64,000 nt of DNA. It comes from UBA4055 sp964648295. Its GTDB lineage: Bacteria; UBA4055. This document shows, in pieces, positions 37,190 to 45,773 of this stretch. Made by a program: the position numbers and the translations under genes. A model generated the notes under the pieces. That model was not told where the DNA came from and did not search any database. It was given only the letters and a program-made list of their open reading frames with translations. The DNA lies in NCBI GenBank assembly GCA_964648295.1, contig CAZYNH010000008.1:62001-126000 (forward strand). Reading direction: 5' to 3'. Within the stretch, counting starts at the first letter, position 1, and each line of letters begins with the position of its first letter.

Positions 37190-38287
37190 ATGAATATTCA
37201 GATGGTTGACATGAAAAAAATGTACGAGGAGATCAGGTCAAGAGTTGAACCGAAGGTCTCCGAGGTACTCTCGGGCGGATATTATATCGGTGGACCCGAA
37301 CTTAAAGCTTTTGAGGATAAAGCCGCCGCATATATCGGCGTGAAACACGCAATAGGCTGCGCGAACGGAACGGATGCGCTTCAGATCGCCATGATGGCGC
37401 TCGGGATCGGGGCCGGCGACGAGGTGATCACTACTCCCTTCACTTTTATAGCAACAGCCGAAACGATAAGGATACTCGGCGCGACATCGGTCTTTGTAGA
37501 CATTGATCCGGAGACATACAATATCGATCCTGAAAAGATCGAAGCGGCGATCACACCAAAGACGAAAGCCATCATACCTGTCCACCTCTACGGGCAGGCT
37601 GCGGATATGGACAGGATCAATGAGATCGCGAAAAAACACTCGATCCCGGTTATAGAAGATAACGCACAGGGTTTCGGAGCGAAATACAAAGGCAGAATGC
37701 TCGGTTCAATGTCGGCTGTAGCTACCGTGAGCTTTTATCCGGCAAAAAACCTCGGCGCCGCCGGAGACGGAGGGCTTATGCTGACCGACTGCGATGAACT
37801 TGCCGCAAAAATCAGAATGATCGCCAATCACGGTCAGAACGAAAGGTATAAGCACCATGTTCTGGGCGTGAACTCAAGGCTGGATGCGATCCAGGCCGCG
37901 ATACTAAACATAAAGCTCGATTTCCTTGATGCGTGGAACGGGAAAAGAAGAAAGGCCGCAGCCAGATACAAGAAGAACCTTGAAAGCACCGCGATAATGC
38001 CTTTCGAACATCCAGATAATTACCACATTTATCACCAGTTTTCGATACAGGTGAAATCGAGAGACGATCTTCAGAGGCATCTGACGGAAAATAAAATACC
38101 GTCGGCTATCCACTATCCCATCCCTCTTCACCTCCAGCACGCGTTCTCGGACATGGGACTGAAAAAAGGATTTTTCCCGTTATCGGAAAAAGTTGCGGAG
38201 GGAATAATCTCTCTTCCGATGCACCCGCATATAACGGATGAGGAGATAGATTTCATATCCGACAAGATCAAAGAATTTTACAAGTAG
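37190..38287 (+). CDS. DegT/DnrJ/EryC1/StrS-family PLP aminotransferase
   Basis: A 365-residue sugar aminotransferase-like enzyme. The PLP lysine is Lys186 in SFYPAKNLGAAGDGG, Asp157 in VIEDNAQGFGA contacts the cofactor, and GCANGTDAL is the usual N-terminal loop. Such enzymes aminate keto-sugars for lipopolysaccharide or capsule building blocks. I start it at the ATG at 37190, one base after the preceding stop and with a GAGGAAG site; a 48-residue upstream extension lies inside the EF-G gene. Exact sugar is unknown. Confidence 0.88.
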   Translation: MNIQMVDMKKMYEEIRSRVEPKVSEVLSGGYYIGGPELKAFEDKAAAYIGVKHAIGCANGTDALQIAMMALGIGAGDEVITTPFTFIATAETIRILGATSVFVDIDPETYNIDPEKIEAAITPKTKAIIPVHLYGQAADMDRINEIAKKHSIPVIEDNAQGFGAKYKGRMLGSMSAVATVSFYPAKNLGAAGDGGLMLTDCDELAAKIRMIANHGQNERYKHHVLGVNSRLDAIQAAILNIKLDFLDAWNGKRRKAAARYKKNLESTAIMPFEHPDNYHIYHQFSIQVKSRDDLQRHLTENKIPSAIHYPIPLHLQHAFSDMGLKKGFFPLSEKVAEGIISLPMHPHITDEEIDFISDKIKEFYK

Positions 38288-38293
38288 ATATCA

Positions 38294-38317
38294 GGGGGGC
38301 GGATGCCCCCTTTTTTT
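38294..38317 (+). terminator. Intrinsic terminator after the aminotransferase gene
   Basis: GGGGGC and GCCCCC pair around GGAT and are followed by T7. The convergent MFS gene stop lies in the T run. Confidence 0.88.
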
Positions 38318-39572
38318 ATGCCTGTTCTATGGCAGGTTTCTCAACTTCCTTCATGAAACGCCTTATTATCATTACGAGCACTATCACTATAGATGCGCAG
38401 ATGATAAATCCTGCCCTGCCTCCCCATCTGTCAGAGACCCAGCCGGCAAAAAGGTTCCCGAAAGGCGTTACGCCTCCAAAGACCATAGTGTATACGCTCA
38501 TCACTCTTCCTCTGAAACCCGGATCTGAATTCAACTGAAGCGTGGAATTTACCGATGTAAAGAACATGAGGTTAGATATGCCGAGAACGACCAGAAATAC
38601 CGCGGCCATGGCAAAATTGAATGACAGACCGACAAAGATCATTGATATGCTTAAGGCGTAAGGACCGTACCTGATAAGTTTTTTCTGGTCCAGCCTGTTG
38701 GAGAATGAGGCGACAGTTAGCGCGCCGATTATTGAACCTACTCCGAGAGATGAAAGAAGGTATCCGAATCCCTGGGCGCCTGTACCGAGCACGCTCTTTG
38801 CCAGGACAGGTACCAGTATGTTGAAATTTATAGCGAAAAGCGAAACAATTGAGAGTACGAGCAGAGGCCTGAACAGTATCACTTTCCCTCTGATATATCT
38901 CAAACCTTCTTTTATTTCAATAAGAACGGCTTTATTAACGCTTTTTGCGCCGCTTATTACTCTCGGTGTTATAAAATAAACGCTTATAAGTACAGCGGTA
39001 TAAGAAAGCGTGTTTATCAAAAAACAGAACCCGATCCCGGCCTTGGCTATCAAAAATCCTCCTATTCCCGGACCGACGATCCTTGCAAGGTTGAATGTAA
39101 CCGAATTAAGAGCGATCGCGCTTGTCAGGTGATGCCTGCCCACCAGTTCCATCATGAAAGACTGACGCGTGGGCATATCCAGCGTCCTGACGAATCCCAT
39201 GAGCACGGAAACCGTCGCAATGTGCCAGAATTTCACAGTACCTGTTAGAACCAGAGCCGTCAATATGCCGGCCAGGACCATAGCCACGCTTTGAGCCATA
39301 AGAATAAGCTTCTTCTTTGAATAACGGTCAAGATAAACGCCGGCGAAAAGTGAGAAAAGCATAACAGGCGTGAATTCAAGAGCGCCGATCATACCCAGAA
39401 GAAACGGCGAACCCGTAAGGTCATACACAAGCCATGCCTGAGCAGTCGTCTGCATCCATGTGCCTGAAAGAGACACTCCCTGCCCCGTCCAGAAAAGCCG
39501 GTAGCTCCTGTGCCTGAACGCCGGGAACACACGCTTGATGTTGTATTTTATTAACCGGGGCCCGGGTATCAT
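38316..39572 (-). CDS. MFS transporter, EntS/MFS_3-type
   Basis: A 418-residue membrane transporter with about 12 hydrophobic helices. The N-terminal RHRSYRLFWTGQGVSLSGTWMQ segment, GVYLDRYSKKKL loop and GGVTPFGNLFAGWVSDRWGGR are typical of the enterobactin-exporter-like MFS branch, mostly drug or metabolite exporters. It follows the ArsC-like gene with no gap. Substrate is unknown. Confidence 0.87.
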   Translation of the reverse strand: MIPGPRLIKYNIKRVFPAFRHRSYRLFWTGQGVSLSGTWMQTTAQAWLVYDLTGSPFLLGMIGALEFTPVMLFSLFAGVYLDRYSKKKLILMAQSVAMVLAGILTALVLTGTVKFWHIATVSVLMGFVRTLDMPTRQSFMMELVGRHHLTSAIALNSVTFNLARIVGPGIGGFLIAKAGIGFCFLINTLSYTAVLISVYFITPRVISGAKSVNKAVLIEIKEGLRYIRGKVILFRPLLVLSIVSLFAINFNILVPVLAKSVLGTGAQGFGYLLSSLGVGSIIGALTVASFSNRLDQKKLIRYGPYALSISMIFVGLSFNFAMAAVFLVVLGISNLMFFTSVNSTLQLNSDPGFRGRVMSVYTMVFGGVTPFGNLFAGWVSDRWGGRAGFIICASIVIVLVMIIRRFMKEVEKPAIEQA

Positions 39573-39917
39573 TTATTTATCTTCTTGTATCCACTTTTTC
39601 CAGACTTCCTGAGCGTCGCCTACAGTGGTTTTTTTCCCGTTTCGCACGATCGGGAGTTTGAGCATTTCCTGATTCGCGAGAAGCTCTTCTGTTGCGTTGA
39701 AGCTCAGGTAAGCGAACTTATTTTTATAGAGCTTCGAATCCTTATCAATAAGGTTCTCTGCCCCGCCGACGCCTGATAGAACAGCCTCAAGCTCTCCCCT
39801 GCTCATCGGCTTTTCGTCAAGATCTACCGAATGGAATTTTATTCTCCGCTCTAAAAAAAACCTTTCCGCCTTTTTCGTCAGGCTGCTTTTCTTTCTGCCG
39901 AATATCTGAATGTTCAT
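39573..39917 (-). CDS. ArsC/Spx-fold protein lacking all cysteines
   Basis: A 114-residue protein with the ArsC/Spx glutaredoxin-like fold: an N-terminal IQIFGRKKSSLTKKAERF strand-helix, a middle LSGVGGAENLIDKDSKLYK region and the diagnostic LANQEMLKLPIVRNGKKTTVG end. The CXXC or CX5R cysteine site is absent; aligned positions are Ser11 and Thr14, and no cysteine occurs in the whole protein. It therefore cannot act as a thiol reductase and may be a binding or regulatory protein. It sits between tldE (14 bases) and the MFS gene (0 bases). Confidence 0.78.
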   Translation of the reverse strand: MNIQIFGRKKSSLTKKAERFFLERRIKFHSVDLDEKPMSRGELEAVLSGVGGAENLIDKDSKLYKNKFAYLSFNATEELLANQEMLKLPIVRNGKKTTVGDAQEVWKKWIQEDK

Positions 39918-39931
39918 TACAAAGCTGCTCC

Positions 39932-41215
39932 CTAGAATGTCGTCGTATCCGCGAAATTGAAGTCCTTGATCAGCATCGTGGGTACTTTCACATTCGGCGA
40001 CATGTTCTCTTCTTTTCCGAGCAGTAGAATGTTTTTAGTGGCTTCGTGAATTATCTGATTGAACCTGAGATTATTTACCGAGTGTTTGATCTTTCCGTTC
40101 TCGAAATAGTAAATTCCGTCCCTTGTAAGACCCGTTATCTCGTTCTTTCTGGTGCTCACATTCCTGATATACCAGAAATTGTTTATTATGAGACCGTTCT
40201 TTACCTTTTTCATCATCTCTTCTTCGGTGGATTTTCCGCCTCTTATTATGGTATTTGGAATGAATTTTGGTTCAATGCCGATTTTCTGGGCGTACGAGCG
40301 GTCACACCAGAGTTCGTTCAAAATCCCATTCTTAATCCAGTCTACATTAGTCGCAACAATACCTTCGCTAACAAACGGATTTGCGGTAAGTCCTTTTTCA
40401 TCCAGCTTTGAGATAAGCGAGAAGTTCTTGCCGAACATATTTTTGCCTATCTGACCGGCCATAGCTGTGATGCCGTAATCCGCGTTCTTTCTGTCAAAGA
40501 AATAAAGCAGGAAGCTGAAGAAATTTAAAACTGCCTGCGGCCTGAGTATGACATTGTACTGGCCGGCTTCGATTTTTTTGGGCGAGGTAAGCGCGTCGAA
40601 CTGGGAGTTTATCAGTTTTATCTCGTCTTTTACCTTGTAGTCCTTTATATCCTTAACGCTTCTGTCGACCTTGGTTTCTCTGCTTTTATTATCAGCCATG
40701 GTCATTGAATTGCCGAACTCGGAGGATGAATCAAAGCCTTCAAAACCGTTCTTCGTTTTCATATAAAAATCGGTTACCCTCTTTGTTACGAGGCCCGAAA
40801 TAAAGGCTTTCTTCTGTTCCGCGTTGTCAACTACAGCTTTGATAACCGTTATCATGTCCTTCATATCCGCTTTAGCTGTATTCTCACTGACGTTATCAGT
40901 TTTGGGTATCTTAGTTTTTTTTGCGCTCGGCACATATTCGGGATCAGGCTTGTTCAGTTTCGCAATATTCTGAGCCCTTTCGATCATATTCTTAAGGTCA
41001 TCTTCCTTTAATGAATTGATCCTCGCCATTCCCGTTTTATTCCCGTATGCAACACTCAGTCTGACAGTGTATTTTACGCCGGACATATTCTGAGTTATCA
41101 TGTTCTGAGCGTACCTGGTGTTCTGCTCGTCGGACCTGTAAATAAAGAACGAATAATCGTCGGCTGTGCAGTTCTTCTCAATGTACTTTGCAGCTTTCTG
41201 GAATTCTTTTATCAT
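39932..41215 (-). CDS. TldD/PmbA family protein, TldE-type partner
   Basis: A 427-residue protein of the TldD/PmbA family. In characterised systems TldD and TldE form a heterodimeric metalloprotease that degrades unfolded peptides and matures some microcins; TldE lacks the metal site. This protein has no HExxxH motif and follows the catalytic partner with a 4-base overlap, fitting the TldE role. GLTRDGIYYFENGKI and the GNSMTMADNKSRE region are typical. Confidence 0.85.
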   Translation of the reverse strand: MIKEFQKAAKYIEKNCTADDYSFFIYRSDEQNTRYAQNMITQNMSGVKYTVRLSVAYGNKTGMARINSLKEDDLKNMIERAQNIAKLNKPDPEYVPSAKKTKIPKTDNVSENTAKADMKDMITVIKAVVDNAEQKKAFISGLVTKRVTDFYMKTKNGFEGFDSSSEFGNSMTMADNKSRETKVDRSVKDIKDYKVKDEIKLINSQFDALTSPKKIEAGQYNVILRPQAVLNFFSFLLYFFDRKNADYGITAMAGQIGKNMFGKNFSLISKLDEKGLTANPFVSEGIVATNVDWIKNGILNELWCDRSYAQKIGIEPKFIPNTIIRGGKSTEEEMMKKVKNGLIINNFWYIRNVSTRKNEITGLTRDGIYYFENGKIKHSVNNLRFNQIIHEATKNILLLGKEENMSPNVKVPTMLIKDFNFADTTTF

Positions 41216-42654
41216 TTTGAACCTCCGACCCTGATGTTTTTAAATCTCGCCGTTGATGCTCCGTGAGTCATTCTCGCGGTCTGCATCGGCTGTCCTTTTC
41301 CGCAGTTGGTCACTCCGAAATCCTGCCAGTATCTGTCGTCGCAGATAGCGTCGCATGAATTCCAGAATTCGGGATTGTTCGATTTATACAGAACATCCTT
41401 GAGCGGACGAACTTTTTTGCCGTTTTTTATTTCCCAGAACATATCTCCCCCGAACTGGAAATTGACCCTGTGCTGGTCTATCGAGAACGAGCCTCTGCCT
41501 TCAATGTATATCCCGTCTTCTGTATCGGATATAAGCTCCTGCGGCGACATTTTTTTCTTGCCGGGCTCAAGGTAAAGGTTCGGTATTCTGTTGATCGGAA
41601 AATCGTAGTAGTTAGTGGCTCTGGAGCAACCCCTGCTCATGCCGTCGTCCAAAAACGGCCTTGAATCTCTGGTCGAGCCGTATTCGTTGAATATACCGTC
41701 CTTGACGATATACCATTTCTGACCCGGAACTCCGTCGTCGTCGTAGCCTGCGGTCGCGAGCCCGAACGAAAGAGTGTTGTCGCCGATAAAGTTGACGATC
41801 TCTGAACCGTATCTGTATTTCTTCAGCTTCTCAGGCGTTGCGAACGAAACACCCGCCATGTCGGCTTCCCAGCCCAGCACCCTGTCAAGCTCAGTTGGGT
41901 GTCCCACGCTCTCGTGCATGGTCAGGCCCAGGTGATTCGGGTTCAGGATCAGGTCCCTTCTCCTGATCTCGCCGGGTTCATCGGCTTCAAGCTTCATTAT
42001 CGCTTCTTCGGCTATTTGCGGGGCCTTGTCGAGAAGGTTCATCTTGAGGATGTGTTCCCAGCCTGCCGCATATCCGCCGTCGTCATGCGAACGGGACTGC
42101 GAATCTTTTTCGTTCACGGCTGTGGCAGTTATCATCGGGTAAACATAATAAATATTCGAGTGGATCATAGAACCGAGCGTAGAGGCGAAATACTTGTCGT
42201 CGTTGAAACTCTCCAGCATGAAAAAAGCCCTCTTTATCTTGGCGTAGTTTAGCAGCGTTTTGTTGACTTCGAGCATCAGATCAACTTTCTCTGTGAGCGG
42301 AACGCTGAACGGGTCGATCTGAATTTTTGTAGAGTAGGTATCGATATACCCTCTTTCAGGAGCCAGCGTCAGGCCTTTTCCCTTTCTGATCTTTGCGGAA
42401 AGTTCAGCTACCTTAACCGCCGATTCGACTGTCTTTTTTACTTCATCGTTCGTAAAGATGTTGGAGTGGGCGAATCCCCAGGCTCCGTTCTTCATTACCC
42501 TGATACCGTAACCGTGCTCGACATTCATGCTGGTGTTCTTCAGACTCAGGTCAACAAGGTATATCGTTTCCCTTCCCGTTCTCTGAATTCTGATATCGGC
42601 ATAGTCGGCACCCAGGCTCTGAGCATGATCCAATGCTACAGAAATATGATCCAT
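41212..42654 (-). CDS. tldD: Metalloprotease TldD
   Basis: A 480-residue catalytic TldD subunit. The metal site is HESVGH (His247, Glu248, His252), followed by PTELDRVLGWEADMAG. YDDDGVPGQ and GSTRDSRPF are conserved. Its natural substrate is unknown here; no small precursor peptide gene was noticed nearby. It is first in the tldD-tldE-ArsC-like-MFS array, with a GGAGG ribosome site. Confidence 0.88.
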   Translation of the reverse strand: MDHISVALDHAQSLGADYADIRIQRTGRETIYLVDLSLKNTSMNVEHGYGIRVMKNGAWGFAHSNIFTNDEVKKTVESAVKVAELSAKIRKGKGLTLAPERGYIDTYSTKIQIDPFSVPLTEKVDLMLEVNKTLLNYAKIKRAFFMLESFNDDKYFASTLGSMIHSNIYYVYPMITATAVNEKDSQSRSHDDGGYAAGWEHILKMNLLDKAPQIAEEAIMKLEADEPGEIRRRDLILNPNHLGLTMHESVGHPTELDRVLGWEADMAGVSFATPEKLKKYRYGSEIVNFIGDNTLSFGLATAGYDDDGVPGQKWYIVKDGIFNEYGSTRDSRPFLDDGMSRGCSRATNYYDFPINRIPNLYLEPGKKKMSPQELISDTEDGIYIEGRGSFSIDQHRVNFQFGGDMFWEIKNGKKVRPLKDVLYKSNNPEFWNSCDAICDDRYWQDFGVTNCGKGQPMQTARMTHGASTARFKNIRVGGSK

Positions 42655-42687
42655 TTATACCTCCGGGCTGTTTATTTCAATATTGTA

Positions 42688-42716
42688 ATAATACACAATA
42701 AAACGCCTGATATCAA
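42688..42716 (-). promoter_or_regulatory. Putative promoter of the tldD array
   Basis: On the minus strand TTGATA and TATTAT are separated by 17 bases, about 33 bases upstream of tldD. Confidence 0.55.
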
Positions 42717-42749
42717 TCAAATAATGATGAAATGCCTGATTTTGCGGAT

Positions 42750-42775
42750 AAAAAAAGCCCGGATTTGACCGGGCT
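42750..42775 (-). terminator. Intrinsic terminator of the V-type ATPase operon
   Basis: On the minus strand AGCCCGG and CCGGGCT form a 7-base stem around a 6-base loop and are followed by a run of seven T. It lies about 22 bases after the stop codon of subunit K. Confidence 0.85.
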
Positions 42776-42797
42776 TCAAGTTCTTTCGCGAAACTTA

Positions 42798-43286
42798 TCA
42801 GGCGAAGATCGCACCGTTGATAAGGAAAGTTACCGCGAATGCCACGATAGCGTAAAGCTCCGGGAACACCGCGAGTACCAGCGTTTTACCAAACACGTCG
42901 TGTCCCTGTCCTATTCCGGCTACGCCGTTAGCGGCGATGCCGCCCTGCTGTACGGCGGATACAAGAGCTACAGCGCCCAGCGCAAGTCCCGCGCCGAAAA
43001 CGCCCATACCCTGCAGCAGAGTTATTTCCGCGGTCACATTTGAATACATTATGAAGAATCCGCCGAAACCGTAAAGCCCCTGTGTTCCCGCAAGCGCGGA
43101 AAGAACCATACAGTTACCGAAAGCGTCTTCCCTTTTCTTGATCGTTCCTATAGTGGCGTTCCCGGCTACAGATACACCTATCGCGCTTCCGATCCCTGAA
43201 AGTCCGACCATCAGACCGAGGCCGATATAGGCCATAATGAGCGGCAGCGTCATTACTGTTTCAACTGCTTTTACTGCTTCTTCCAT
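42798..43286 (-). CDS. V-type ATPase subunit K (proteolipid)
   Basis: A 162-residue membrane-ring subunit made of two helical hairpins. The ion-binding Glu143 lies in FPELYAIVAF. Leu65, Thr68, Gln69, Gln114 and Glu143 sit at a constant offset of +4 from Leu61, Thr64, Gln65, Gln110 and Glu139, the Na+ ligands of Enterococcus hirae NtpK, so the ring is predicted to carry Na+. It is the last gene of the operon, 36 bases after subunit I, and is followed by a terminator. Confidence 0.93.
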   Translation of the reverse strand: MEEAVKAVETVMTLPLIMAYIGLGLMVGLSGIGSAIGVSVAGNATIGTIKKREDAFGNCMVLSALAGTQGLYGFGGFFIMYSNVTAEITLLQGMGVFGAGLALGAVALVSAVQQGGIAANGVAGIGQGHDVFGKTLVLAVFPELYAIVAFAVTFLINGAIFA

Positions 43287-43322
43287 TTTTTTCTCCTGGA
43301 TTTATTAAATTTCTTAGTTTAT

Positions 43323-45158
43323 TTAAACACTTTTTCTGAACGGTTTATACTCTTTTCCTCCTCCTGTCCAGCCGGCGTTCTTATAGAACTCTACAAATGT
43401 AAGACGCATCGGGTGAACAAGTGATCCGAGGCCGGAAAGCAGGATGTTGCCTATATGCCCTATTATAAGGAAGACAATAAAAATCAGCCATCCTATATAG
43501 GGGATATTCAAAAACTCGGCCGCGATGTTGTTTATAACAAGTCCGAGAATAGCGCCGGAAACTCCGAGCGCGAAAAGCCTAATATAACTTAAGACATCTC
43601 CGAAGAGTCCCGTAATGTCATACAGCTGCCACATCCCTTTAAGTATTCTGATGACCAGATTAGCCTTAGGATCGTTGAAGAGCAGTATGAGCGCCACGCC
43701 TACGAGGGCTGTCTTGCCCGCGATACCTGATACAGTATCGAGATAAGTCATTTCCGCGATCTTTTCAGGAGCGACCTTCAGATATGCCAGAACGGCCTTC
43801 ATTCCCATCGAAACGAAACTGAGGACGAGTATCATCCAGCCCATTGTCGATACTCCGTAGATAAAACTGCCGTTCTTTCTGATCAGGTTGGCCATTTTAA
43901 TGCACATCCCGAAAAGTATCTGCACGACTCCCAGACCCAGCGCGAGCCAGAACATGGAGTTGCTGTCTAAGAACATATCTTTGAACTTAAGATCCGTCTC
44001 TATCAGGTTTATGCCGAAGAATGTGCCTCCGACAGTGCCCATAATGATCGTCATCAGGCCGAGCAGCTGTACAAGCGTAAGCATCGGCTTCCATTGCCTG
44101 TCCAGCTTGAATTTCAGAACGGTACCTGTTGTGATAAGTACTATTCCGTAACCCGCGTCGCCGAGACAGAACCCGAAGAAAAGCATGAAGAAAGGCGCGA
44201 AGAAAACAGTCAGATCAATTTCATTATAGGAAGGAAGGGAAAACAGCCTGCCTATCGGCTCGAACATCTTTGCAAAATAACCGTTCTGCATAAGAATGGG
44301 AACTTCAGGAACTTCCTCCTCTACAGGTTCTCTCTCAAGATAGACGGTTCTTTTAGATTCGAAATAATCTTTAGCCTTCTGTTCACCCGTTACAGGTATC
44401 CATCCTTCAAGCAGCATCAGCTTGTAATCAGCGGCGGGTGTAGCCTCATCATATATCTTCATGTACTGTTTTTCATTCTCTATCTCTCCGCGGAGATATT
44501 CAAGGGTCGCTATATTATCATGCGCGAATTTTGACAGTGTTTCATTGTCCTTTGCTATCCTTGTTCTGAACTCATTTATCTCAGCCTGAATATCTGAAAC
44601 AGACCTTTCGAACATCTTCACTTCTTCGGCTTTTATATCAGGTTCCTCGCCGGTGCGGAAGAATACAGCGAAATTGAGATTGCCGCCGCCGAACGATATT
44701 TTCTCTACCGCATATTTATCTGCCCATTCCTCATTAAAGGACTTGGGGTTTATGCTGAAAAGCTTAACCTCGATACCCTCGTCTTTGAGCTTCTTAACGG
44801 TCGAAACCGAAAAATCACCCCATACCGATTGAGCGTTAAGCTCCTTGTTGAGCTGGTGAAGCTTCTGGTGGTTCTGGTCGATGTCGAGATAAAGTTTCTC
44901 GACCTCTTTTACAAGGCTTTCGGCGTCTGCGTTCTTTTTTATGTCTTTAGAATAATTTCCGTCATTTACCTTTGTTTTGAGGTGTTTTACTGAAAAATCG
45001 ATCCTCTTAAGGAAATTTATTTTTTCTCTGACGGACTCGGCCGATACATCCTTTTTCTCGGTGATGTGTACTATGCCCAGATCCTGAATTTCCTTTAAAA
45101 AACCCTGATACTCTCTGTGATATATCACGAAAGAGTATTTTTTCATTTTTACGATCAT
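43323..45158 (-). CDS. V-type ATPase subunit I (a-type stator subunit)
   Basis: A 611-residue subunit. Residues about 1-320 are soluble and coiled-coil-rich; the remainder has seven or eight membrane helices. The essential arginine that faces the rotor ring is Arg527 in SYIRLFALG. It connects the peripheral stalk to the membrane motor. It overlaps subunit D by 4 bases. Confidence 0.93.
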   Translation of the reverse strand: MIVKMKKYSFVIYHREYQGFLKEIQDLGIVHITEKKDVSAESVREKINFLKRIDFSVKHLKTKVNDGNYSKDIKKNADAESLVKEVEKLYLDIDQNHQKLHQLNKELNAQSVWGDFSVSTVKKLKDEGIEVKLFSINPKSFNEEWADKYAVEKISFGGGNLNFAVFFRTGEEPDIKAEEVKMFERSVSDIQAEINEFRTRIAKDNETLSKFAHDNIATLEYLRGEIENEKQYMKIYDEATPAADYKLMLLEGWIPVTGEQKAKDYFESKRTVYLEREPVEEEVPEVPILMQNGYFAKMFEPIGRLFSLPSYNEIDLTVFFAPFFMLFFGFCLGDAGYGIVLITTGTVLKFKLDRQWKPMLTLVQLLGLMTIIMGTVGGTFFGINLIETDLKFKDMFLDSNSMFWLALGLGVVQILFGMCIKMANLIRKNGSFIYGVSTMGWMILVLSFVSMGMKAVLAYLKVAPEKIAEMTYLDTVSGIAGKTALVGVALILLFNDPKANLVIRILKGMWQLYDITGLFGDVLSYIRLFALGVSGAILGLVINNIAAEFLNIPYIGWLIFIVFLIIGHIGNILLSGLGSLVHPMRLTFVEFYKNAGWTGGGKEYKPFRKSV

Positions 45159-45751
45159 GAGGCCTCCATCATCTGACGCGTTTTAACTATCTTCTGCGAT
45201 GATTTCGACAGGTTCTCCTCATCCTCCATGAACCTCTTTATCTTTAACAGAGCCTCCTGGAAACCCGGTATCTGAACTTTCTCGTACAGATTTACCTTCT
45301 GCGTCGTTTTCCGTCTCGCTTTTTCAAGCAGTTCCATCTTTACGGTATAAACTTCTTTCTCGATCGCTATTGTAACAATATGCTTGAGAATGTTTATGCC
45401 GTCATAGAACCATACCGGTGATTCGAACAGCGAGAATTCCTTTATAGAGAAAATGATGTCGATAAGTACGGGCGTTTTTACTCCCGCAATCTTTTTAACA
45501 TCGAGCTTTACATCGTCAACCCTGACAAGGCCGGGTTCGAACTCGTTCCACAGGCTTCTCATTCCTTCGTATTTCATAATATCGGCCCTGAGTTCGCCGT
45601 CCAGCGCGTTGATCTTGTCCTTAGCCTTCTTGACCTCCATCCTCAAAGCTGATTCCTTGTTCTTGATCGTGGGAAGAGCGCGCACCCTGATCTTGAGCTG
45701 CTTGTTGAGGTTCTGCATCGATGTTTTATTGTATTGAAATTTTATTGCCAT
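45155..45751 (-). CDS. V-type ATPase subunit D (central stalk)
   Basis: A 198-residue, mostly alpha-helical subunit. N- and C-terminal long helices (KFQYNKTSMQNLNKQL and MEDEENLSKSSQKIVKT) form the coiled-coil shaft that turns inside the A3B3 head. Position between B and I is standard for this operon type. No subunit F gene is present in the operon. Confidence 0.9.
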   Translation of the reverse strand: MAIKFQYNKTSMQNLNKQLKIRVRALPTIKNKESALRMEVKKAKDKINALDGELRADIMKYEGMRSLWNEFEPGLVRVDDVKLDVKKIAGVKTPVLIDIIFSIKEFSLFESPVWFYDGINILKHIVTIAIEKEVYTVKMELLEKARRKTTQKVNLYEKVQIPGFQEALLKIKRFMEDEENLSKSSQKIVKTRQMMEAS

Positions 45752-45773
45752 TTATTTACCGTTTTTTTAAGGT

